From Acidimicrobiaceae bacterium (lineage in GTDB: Bacteria > Actinomycetota > Acidimicrobiia > Acidimicrobiales > UBA8592): a stretch of DNA of 8,292 bases. Positions 1-5,670 of the stretch are shown in pieces. How positions within the stretch are numbered: the stretch's first letter is position 1; every line of letters begins with the position of its first letter. The stretch covers positions 7,875 to 16,166 of the forward strand of contig PBMJ01000019.1 in NCBI GenBank assembly GCA_002722525.1, in the 5' to 3' direction. The notes under the pieces are model-generated. The model was given only the letters and a program-made list of their open reading frames with translations. It was not told where the DNA came from and searched no databases. Made by a program: the position numbers and the translations under genes.

Positions 1-46
1 GCGAGAAATGGTGGGGAATTAGCAATCATTCAGGTGGATAATATCG

Positions 47-796
47 TTAACGAGATAGCCAATATTCCGTGATAGTTTCTAGTGCTTCTTCGAGGAGCGG
101 CCTAAGATTTAGTTCAGAATCTTCTGGAAGCTCACTTAGGGGGGTGCGAATAGTTTTGGAAATCTTCTTCTTTTGATCTCCTAACTGATTGTCACTACCT
201 GAAAAGAATTCTGAAAGTTCTACTGAGATTTGCTGTGATTTTACAGAAGGGTTGTTTTCGAGTTTGACAAATTGTCGGGGGAGTTGATCCCTTAGCGCTT
301 CTATCGTTTTCTTCTTCTCTCCATCAAATTGACGTATGGAACTCCACTGCTCCTTGGGGATGTCGCCTGTGGCTATATGTGCTTGCGATTCAGATAAGTT
401 GATCCCACGCCACGTTAGAAGAACATTCTGATCGTCGTCGATAGCTTTGGTCAGTTCGAGGAGAGCAGCTATTTCATGTTTGCAGGGTGACGCCCATTCT
501 GGGCAGACATGGTGTATTTGCACATCTCCCACTTTCGGTACAGCTTCATGAAAGTTTCCATTGCGGGCCGCGTTATGGATATTTTCATTCGCCGTACTCA
601 CATGAATTGTGACATCAAACCCGCGTTCACGGCCATCTTCAACTTCGAAAGAGACACTCCCAATTTCGACAAACATGTCACGGACAGCTCCTCGTCGCTG
701 AATACCAACTCCTGGCCCAAGTGGATCTCGGTAGTCTGCTAGAGCTGAAACTAGTTTTTTCATCGCTTTTCCTGCTTCAGTTTGTGGCCTAATCAT
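47..796 (-). CDS. SWIM zinc-finger protein, partner of the SNF2 helicase
   Basis: This 249-residue protein carries a SWIM-type zinc-binding core around residues 95-112, with H96-V-C98, then PEWASP, then C105-K-H107 and the helix EIAALLEL. The family consensus is CxC-(n)-CxH; here the first Cys is replaced by His96, which could still bind zinc. Upstream, an RRGAVRDMFVEIGSVSF stretch followed by VEDGRERGFDVTI matches the layout I recall for actinobacterial SWIM proteins (a G-V-x-x-L strand, then a VQGS-like strand). Residues from about 150 onward are charged, Lys- and Glu-rich and probably partly disordered. The ATG overlaps the helicase stop as ATGA, and a GAGG lies 10 bases upstream, so translation is probably coupled. 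Known family members sit beside SNF2 helicases and are thought to bind DNA or protein; the exact role is unknown. It is the last gene of the unit, and no clear terminator follows in bases 1-46. Confidence 0.88.
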   Translation of the reverse strand: MIRPQTEAGKAMKKLVSALADYRDPLGPGVGIQRRGAVRDMFVEIGSVSFEVEDGRERGFDVTIHVSTANENIHNAARNGNFHEAVPKVGDVQIHHVCPEWASPCKHEIAALLELTKAIDDDQNVLLTWRGINLSESQAHIATGDIPKEQWSSIRQFDGEKKKTIEALRDQLPRQFVKLENNPSVKSQQISVELSEFFSGSDNQLGDQKKKISKTIRTPLSELPEDSELNLRPLLEEALETITEYWLSR

Positions 797-3729
797 GTAT
801 CGACCGCCTCGGCGACGTTAAGAGATAGTACTTCCCGGAGTTGTTCCGTATTCATATCGGTAAACCAGTCGTCGCCAGTACCGACACTCTTGTCAGCTAG
901 CTCCTTTTTGTCAGTTAGAAGCTGGTCAATTTTCTCTTCGAGCGTTCCTTGGCAAACAAGTTTGTGAACAAAGACTGTTTGATCTTGACCTATTCTCCAT
1001 GCCCTATCTGTTGCTTGATCTTCTACAGCCGGGTTCCACCATCGGTCAAAGTGGATAACCCGATTTGCCGCTGTTAAGTTCAATCCAGTTCCACCAGCTT
1101 TCAAAGAAACGAGAAGGATAGGAGTATCTGCCCCCGCTTGGAAAGACGAAATCATCGAGTCACGTTTCGCTCTTGGAACACCACCATGAAGGAATGATGG
1201 TTGTTGACCAATGATTCCAGATAAATGTTCTGCTAATAGCTCGCCCATTTTACGGTATTGAGTGAAAATAAGAAGCTGTTGATTAGCTTCGAGAATACCA
1301 TCGACAAGTTCTTCTAGCCTTGTAAGTTTTCCAGATCGTCCTGCAATGCTGCTTCCATCTGAAAGGAATTGGGCGGGATGGTTACAGATTTGTTTCAACT
1401 TCGTCAGGGTCGCAAGAATTAGTCCCTTTCGTTTCATTCCTTCACTTTGTGAAGCTTCGGTCAAAAAGTCATCGAGCACAGCCTTATACAAGGCAGCTTG
1501 TTCATTTGTTAATTTCGCCCAAGCGACCTGTTCAATTTTCTCAGGTAGGTCTGGGACGAGGCTTTTATCATCTTTCGTTCTTCGGAGAATGAAAGGGTCG
1601 GTAAGGCGTCGCATACTCTCAAGTGCTGACGGGTCATTGTAAGTTTCGATAGGAGTAGCGAATTTCTCTCGGAACCACGAAATTCCTCCTAGCATCCCTG
1701 GGTTGACAGCGTCGAGGATTGCCCATAGCTCCGAAAGCCTATTTTCAACTGGTGTTCCAGTTAACGCTATTTTCTGATGAGCCTGAATTTCCCTAACAGC
1801 TGTCGCCGCATTCGTGTGATGATTTTTTATGAATTGGGCTTCATCACATATGAGTAAATCCCATTGGACTTGTGCTAAATCGTCTATATCACGTGTTGCT
1901 GTCGCGTATGTGGTCACTACAATATCGGATTCTTGAATGGAGTTTATTAAAGACGGTCCTGTTGGACGTCCACCACCATGTGCTACGAACACGTTGAGGC
2001 TGGGAGTGAATTTTTTTGATTCTGATTCCCAGTTGTGAACTACAGAAAGTGGACAGATTACTAATGTCGGTTTCGCCGCGTTTCGGCTTAAGATGTGGGC
2101 AAGCGCTGTCGGTGTCTTCCCTAATCCCATATCATCAGCCAGACAGCCTCCTAATCCAAGTTTGCTAAGAAATTGAAGCCATGCCAGTCCTCTTCGTTGA
2201 TATGGGCGAAGATCTCCTGAGAAGTATTCAGGTTCGCTTACTTCTTCAAGTGATTCGTCAGGTAATCCTTCTAAAAGTCGAATAATCCATTGTTCTGCAG
2301 CTGTTGTTTCAGTTAGAAGCATTTCAACGTTGTCTTCATCACTGTTGTCCTCATGGCCTTTTTCTGAACTGAATCGGAGAAGCTCAGCTGGTGAAAGTAA
2401 ATTCGCTTGTTGTTTCCTTTGGGATAAGACTTCGAGCGCGGTTTGGGCTTGATGTGCGTCAATATTCACCCATTCTCCTTTTAGTTGAATTAGGCCGGTT
2501 TTAGCTTCTGCAAGGATTTTTAGGTCTTCTTCGTTAAGGGGATTATCTCCAAGAACAATATTCCAATCGACATCTACCATCGCTACCCCTAGGTTAGAGG
2601 AGACTCCTCCTCGTTCACTTGGAGTTGCTTCACCAACGAGTTTGAACTGTTTTCGTATGAGGCCCTTCGGGACAAGAATAGGTATTCCGATTATTTCGCA
2701 TAAATATAAACCATCAAGTAACAAGATTGACGCTTCTGGGAAACTTAGATTTAGTTTTCCTGTATGTGCTTCGGTTTCGAGTCTGTCTAAGCCTGGAACA
2801 GAATTTGCGAGCCGCCGGGAGATTTGAAGGATGTGCTGTCGCAGCGGTTCTATAGATTTTCCGTTAGTTATTTGCTGAGCTGCTGGTGTTTCTTCCCAGC
2901 ATTCATTCCATAAAACAACTGCCGAGGGGTCTTCGGTTGAGTAGGCTTCAAACTCTAAAACCCAAAGTTCCTCATCGTTTCCTGGAATGAGCCGGCCTCT
3001 GCACTTAACTGAAGGCGATCCTTCAAGACAGGCTTTTACATGTCCGAGATCTGAACTAATTTTTAAAAGGGTTATCTCGTGTTGTTCTGTGTCTGCTTCT
3101 ATGCTGCCTATTGGGTCGTATAGTCCTCCCATGAATCTGCGTAAGGCAGTTACTGATGATTTTCGTGATCGAGGAAATGTTGGTTTCCAGCCTGAATACT
3201 TTAGACCAGTCCGACATCCAGCATCTGTGAGATGTTGGATGATCGAATAAGTTGAGGCTGATTTTGTGGGTGTGATGACCGGTGGTTTAGATTTCTCGAG
3301 TTGTTCAATTTGTCCTGTTACAACTGGATCATTAATGCAGTCCCATGAGGCTTTCCAGTGGAGGCCTTCAATTTCAAGTTCTGGAAGTACATAACCATTT
3401 ACGACCAGGTCGATACTAAGTTCTACAGCTTCGTGTAACCACCGTAGCGATGGAGACCAGCGGCTTGTTGGATATTTGGATGCGAGAAGTTGCACTACCT
3501 CGGATGGGTCTGCCATTAGACCTATTACTGATGTATTACCATGTCCCGGAATTTCTATATCGATGGTGTCAGCTCTTGCATCACGGGTAGACCACTGATT
3601 TCCTAGAAATGAAGCTGCGAGGCGGCGAAGGCTACTGGTGGGTATAGCGTTGTCTTGCTGCCAACCCCAAAAAGCTGCGTTGTTTCCTACCCAGGTTACA
3701 TGGAGGAAACTTTGTGAAGTTCGTTCAAT
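793..3729 (-). CDS. SNF2-family DEAD/DEAH-like helicase (HelZ/YwqA-like), probably starting at an ATT codon
   Basis: This is an ATP-dependent SNF2-type DNA translocase of the bacterial class with an SNF2-associated N-terminal region. Numbered from the ATG at 3516 (907 residues), the motifs are: Walker A DDMGLGKT 461-468, DEAQ 558-561, LTGTP 585-589, LIFTQYR 749-755, GGTGLNL 808-814, and the QATDRAWRIGQ arginine-finger motif 834-844. All catalytic motifs look intact. The first ATG is not the likely start. The frame is open for 71 more codons to ATT at 3729, encoding LHVTWVGNN and AAFWGW, which resembles the L-H-x-x-W...LW(A/G) opening of HelZ-like proteins. There is no in-frame ATG, GTG or TTG in that stretch. 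ATT at 3729 has GAGG 6 bases upstream, giving 978 residues, close to the roughly 1000 usual for the family. An ATG start at 3516 has only a weak AGG. The gene follows aspartate kinase by 8 bases and overlaps the SWIM gene by 4. Confidence 0.9.
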   Translation of the reverse strand: MERTSQSFLHVTWVGNNAAFWGWQQDNAIPTSSLRRLAASFLGNQWSTRDARADTIDIEIPGHGNTSVIGLMADPSEVVQLLASKYPTSRWSPSLRWLHEAVELSIDLVVNGYVLPELEIEGLHWKASWDCINDPVVTGQIEQLEKSKPPVITPTKSASTYSIIQHLTDAGCRTGLKYSGWKPTFPRSRKSSVTALRRFMGGLYDPIGSIEADTEQHEITLLKISSDLGHVKACLEGSPSVKCRGRLIPGNDEELWVLEFEAYSTEDPSAVVLWNECWEETPAAQQITNGKSIEPLRQHILQISRRLANSVPGLDRLETEAHTGKLNLSFPEASILLLDGLYLCEIIGIPILVPKGLIRKQFKLVGEATPSERGGVSSNLGVAMVDVDWNIVLGDNPLNEEDLKILAEAKTGLIQLKGEWVNIDAHQAQTALEVLSQRKQQANLLSPAELLRFSSEKGHEDNSDEDNVEMLLTETTAAEQWIIRLLEGLPDESLEEVSEPEYFSGDLRPYQRRGLAWLQFLSKLGLGGCLADDMGLGKTPTALAHILSRNAAKPTLVICPLSVVHNWESESKKFTPSLNVFVAHGGGRPTGPSLINSIQESDIVVTTYATATRDIDDLAQVQWDLLICDEAQFIKNHHTNAATAVREIQAHQKIALTGTPVENRLSELWAILDAVNPGMLGGISWFREKFATPIETYNDPSALESMRRLTDPFILRRTKDDKSLVPDLPEKIEQVAWAKLTNEQAALYKAVLDDFLTEASQSEGMKRKGLILATLTKLKQICNHPAQFLSDGSSIAGRSGKLTRLEELVDGILEANQQLLIFTQYRKMGELLAEHLSGIIGQQPSFLHGGVPRAKRDSMISSFQAGADTPILLVSLKAGGTGLNLTAANRVIHFDRWWNPAVEDQATDRAWRIGQDQTVFVHKLVCQGTLEEKIDQLLTDKKELADKSVGTGDDWFTDMNTEQLREVLSLNVAEAVDT

Positions 3730-3735
3730 GATGGG

Positions 3736-3740
3736 CCTCA
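3736..3740 (-). promoter_or_regulatory. Ribosome binding site supporting the ATT start of the helicase
   Basis: On the minus strand the bases read TGAGG, overlapping the aspartate kinase TGA stop, followed by CCCATC and then ATT. The 6-base spacing is good for a Shine-Dalgarno site. The other non-standard candidates fit worse: ATC at 3732 is only 3 bases from GAGG, and CTG at 3741 has AAAGG with no spacer. This is the main reason for choosing 3729 as the start; it is an inference. Confidence 0.5.
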
Positions 3741-4217
3741 GCCTTTATCTAATTCGAACGCCTGATGGAGCGCTACGGTAGCACGTTCAACATCTTCTCT
3801 TGCGACCACACATGACACTCGAATGGCTGAAGTAGAGATCATTCCTATATTTATGCTGTTGCTGGAGAGAGTTTCGAAAATGGTAGCTGCGACGCCGGGG
3901 TTACTTGCCATTCCTGCTCCAACAACGGAAACTCTGCCAATAGTATTGTCTGTATCGACACCTTGCGCACCGATTACTATTGCGGCTTGGGAGGGGATTT
4001 CCTTTCCAATTCCAAGTTGTTCAGAGGGAACTGTGAAGGAGATGTCTGTTACTCCTTCTTCAGATGTGTTTTGTACGATCATGTCAACATTGACATCTTG
4101 ATCCGCTAATGGTCGAAAGAGTGATGCTGCTATACCTGGTTTGTCGGGTACTCCATATACGGTGACTTTGGATTGTGAAGTATCGGGTACAACTGCCGAG
4201 ATAATTGGTTTTTCCAT
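3738..4217 (-). CDS. lysC: Probable aspartate kinase beta subunit from an internal in-frame start
   Basis: Within the aspartate kinase gene, codon 247 is an ATG preceded by a near-ideal Shine-Dalgarno, AAAGGAGGAA, with 8 bases between AGGAGG and ATG. Translation from here in the same frame gives 159 residues comprising just the two ACT domains. In Corynebacterium glutamicum and Bacillus subtilis, lysC is known to make such a beta subunit from an internal start of this kind and size, forming an alpha2-beta2 enzyme under feedback control. The internal site is much stronger than anything before the GTG of the full-length form. The sequence and its position at the domain boundary are observed directly; production of the protein is inferred from the family. 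Confidence 0.75.
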   Translation of the reverse strand: MEKPIISAVVPDTSQSKVTVYGVPDKPGIAASLFRPLADQDVNVDMIVQNTSEEGVTDISFTVPSEQLGIGKEIPSQAAIVIGAQGVDTDNTIGRVSVVGAGMASNPGVAATIFETLSSNSINIGMISTSAIRVSCVVAREDVERATVALHQAFELDKG

Positions 4218-4955
4218 GTTTGGTTCCTCCTTTGAAACCCATGTTCCTGATTCCCAGTTAAATGCTGATCGTACGTGTAACGGAACATCATATGATCTTG
4301 CTACTTCGACCGATCGCATTGCTGGCTTTGGGCATCCTACTGCCGTCATTTCCAGTAATTCATCGAAGCTTATGTTGAGTATTTTTCTTGCGTCTGCGCA
4401 TATTCGCGGGTCAGTGGTGAAAACACCGGACACGTCGGTGTATAGCTCGCAGGCATCGGCGCCGAGTCCATGCGCGAGTGCAACTGCAGTGGTATCTGAA
4501 CCGCCGCGACCTAAAAATGTTACGTTGTGATCGGTTGAAACCCCTTGGGATCCTGCTACAACTGCTACTCGCCCTGCGGAAAGAGTTTCATGAATACGTT
4601 GAGGGTTTATAGTAAGAATTTTTGCGTTTTGGTGATTGGTATCTGTTAGGAATCCTGCTTGACTTCCAGTGAAAGAGTCAGCGGGAACTCCCATATCGTG
4701 GAGAGCCATGCACATCAGTGCAATGCTTTTTCTTTCTCCTCCAGTGATTAACATGTCCATTTCGCGCGCTGGACGCGTGTTTGAAACTTCTCTGGCTAAT
4801 CGAAGTAATTCATCAGTCTCTTTTCCCATTGCGCTTACGACGAGAACGACATCATCGCCGTGATCGCGTGTCCGCTTTACATGATCTGCGACTTCGCGCA
4901 TCCTGTCAGCATTTGCGACGGAAGTTCCACCAAATTTTTGAACTATTAAACTCAC
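3738..4955 (-). CDS. lysC: Aspartate kinase, alpha (full-length) form
   Basis: This enzyme phosphorylates aspartate with ATP, the first step to lysine, threonine, methionine and diaminopimelate. In the 405-residue protein the kinase domain shows KFGGTSV at 7-13, ITGGERKSIAL at 70-80, GRGGSDTTAVALA at 149-161 and TDVSGVFTTDPR at 173-184. Two ACT regulatory domains follow, roughly 262-335 and 341-400, with the VNVDMIVQNTSEEGVTDISFTV-type region and STSAIRVS (374-381). The length matches monofunctional actinobacterial enzymes (about 420). Oddities: GCPKPAM at 207-213 where relatives usually have GAKVLxx, and Ala377 where STSE is usual. The start is GTG; no Shine-Dalgarno precedes it within about 20 bases, so initiation may be leaderless or weak. 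A 74-base gap separates it from the gene before, leaving room for a promoter. It is followed by a helicase, not by asd. Confidence 0.96.
   Translation of the reverse strand: MSLIVQKFGGTSVANADRMREVADHVKRTRDHGDDVVLVVSAMGKETDELLRLAREVSNTRPAREMDMLITGGERKSIALMCMALHDMGVPADSFTGSQAGFLTDTNHQNAKILTINPQRIHETLSAGRVAVVAGSQGVSTDHNVTFLGRGGSDTTAVALAHGLGADACELYTDVSGVFTTDPRICADARKILNISFDELLEMTAVGCPKPAMRSVEVARSYDVPLHVRSAFNWESGTWVSKEEPNMEKPIISAVVPDTSQSKVTVYGVPDKPGIAASLFRPLADQDVNVDMIVQNTSEEGVTDISFTVPSEQLGIGKEIPSQAAIVIGAQGVDTDNTIGRVSVVGAGMASNPGVAATIFETLSSNSINIGMISTSAIRVSCVVAREDVERATVALHQAFELDKG
4224..4233 (-). promoter_or_regulatory. Strong internal ribosome binding site for the aspartate kinase beta subunit
   Basis: The minus strand reads AAAGGAGGAA, followed by CCAAAC and ATG at 4217. 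It contains the full AGGAGG core with an 8-base spacer. It encodes S-K-E-E of the linker between the kinase domain and the first ACT domain, a region free to carry such a signal. No other start in this window has as good a site. Confidence 0.75.
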
Positions 4956-5029
4956 AAGTTTTTACGGTAGTCGCACCTTATGCCATTGGTGTGATATTTA
5001 CCTAGGGAATCTGCTACAAACATGAATTT

Positions 5030-5470
5030 TTATTGATTTTGGTAACGTTTTGGGCGTGCTATCCCAGACACATAGGCGCTAGGTCGTCTTCCATTTCCTA
5101 TCGTGTTCCTATCGCATTTGATCACTGTCCAGCCATTACTCCACATTGATCCTGTGATATCTTTTCGGCTCGGATGAGCGTTCTTGGTAGGCGTTGCAGT
5201 TTGATCGCAAAACAACAGTAGCGACTCAGAATGTGTAAACAAAAGAAGTGATTGCAGCATGTTACTTATGTCTTGTGAGCTAGCTAGGTTTTCGATTGAT
5301 AAGAGAGTGTCAAATACTCCATCAATTTCAGGATACTGATGCCATTCGGCGATGCTAGTTACAGATGGTGGTAAATCCCCATCAATATTTTCTCTAGGGC
5401 CTAATAATAGACAGCGCCCTCTGGTAGCAGCGATTGTTTGCTCTATTTGTGACAAATAATCTCTCATCAT
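5030..5470 (-). CDS. Unrecognised 146-residue protein, possibly a degenerate methyltransferase-like fold
   Basis: I do not recognise this protein as a named family. It begins with ATGATG, the only start codons available after the in-frame TAA, and has no clear Shine-Dalgarno; it lies 19 bases after the epsilon subunit gene. Strand-like RCLLLGPRE (19-27), then FDTLLSIENLASSQDISNML (53-72), then SLLLFCDQ (83-90) and GWTVIKCDRNTI (113-124) follow the order of strands 1, 4, 5 and 6-7 of a class I methyltransferase. The glycine-rich GxGxG of the SAM site is absent, and the chain is shorter than usual. The C-terminus is basic (GRRPSAYVSGIARPKRYQNQ). There is no signal peptide or membrane segment. 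Codon use and strand agree with its neighbours, so I take it as a real gene. The function is unknown, and the methyltransferase resemblance is only inference from pattern. Confidence 0.7.
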   Translation of the reverse strand: MMRDYLSQIEQTIAATRGRCLLLGPRENIDGDLPPSVTSIAEWHQYPEIDGVFDTLLSIENLASSQDISNMLQSLLLFTHSESLLLFCDQTATPTKNAHPSRKDITGSMWSNGWTVIKCDRNTIGNGRRPSAYVSGIARPKRYQNQ

Positions 5471-5489
5471 CGCGAGTTTTTTTAGTTAT

Positions 5490-5660
5490 TTACCAATCTT
5501 TTTGTTTTAACCACCAACGTCCACTAAATCGCCATTTCGTTGACAATTCTTTAACAGGTTTGTTTGGCCATAGCTGGTGCATGGCAGAAATGATTGCCTG
5601 TCTTTCTGATTCTGTTGGTTCTGGACGAATAATAGTTCGTATTTGTGGTTCCTCGGACAT
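5490..5660 (-). CDS. accE: Acyl-CoA carboxylase epsilon subunit
   Basis: This 56-residue protein has the epsilon-subunit pattern: a short strand and helix (IRTIIRPEPTESERQAIISAM, residues 7-27), then the conserved KWRFSGRWW at 42-50 near the C-terminus. In actinobacteria such as Streptomyces and Mycobacterium, epsilon subunits bind the carboxyltransferase beta subunit and raise activity of the carboxylase complex. The gene sits 7 bases downstream of the beta-subunit gene. The start is set at the ATG at 5660 because TAGGAAGACA lies directly before it, with AGGA 5 bases away. An ATG at 5732 in the same frame would add 24 residues that overlap the beta-subunit gene and do not look like the family, so it is rejected. 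Confidence 0.88.
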   Translation of the reverse strand: MSEEPQIRTIIRPEPTESERQAIISAMHQLWPNKPVKELSTKWRFSGRWWLKQKDW

Positions 5661-5670
5661 TGTCTTCCTA
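5661..5670 (-). promoter_or_regulatory. Ribosome binding site of the epsilon subunit gene overlapping the upstream stop
   Basis: The minus strand reads TAGGAAGACA just before the ATG at 5660. Its first three bases are the TAG stop of the carboxyltransferase gene, so termination and re-initiation are likely coupled. This helps keep beta and epsilon subunits in proportion. It also decides the start of the epsilon gene. Confidence 0.65.

Noticed and set aside
47..3729. SNF2 plus SWIM pair as a new antiphage defence system
   Set aside because: SNF2-SWIM pairs are widespread housekeeping-like neighbours in actinobacteria and Bacillus. No nuclease, methyltransferase of DNA, or other defence gene lies nearby, so the claim is not supported by this window.
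3517..3737. Non-coding gap of about 220 bases between aspartate kinase and helicase
   Set aside because: The stretch is open in the helicase frame and its translation looks like the helicase N-terminus, so it is taken as coding.
4141..4530. Plus-strand open frame of 129 codons
   Set aside because: It lies wholly antisense to the aspartate kinase gene, whose protein is clearly conserved, and its translation resembles no known protein.
4956..5029. Lysine riboswitch or leader peptide before aspartate kinase
   Set aside because: The gap is 74 bases, too short for a lysine riboswitch of about 170 bases. A five-codon GTG...TAA frame at 4962-4976 has no Lys or Thr codons, and the CACC/GGTG repeat here has only 4-base arms.
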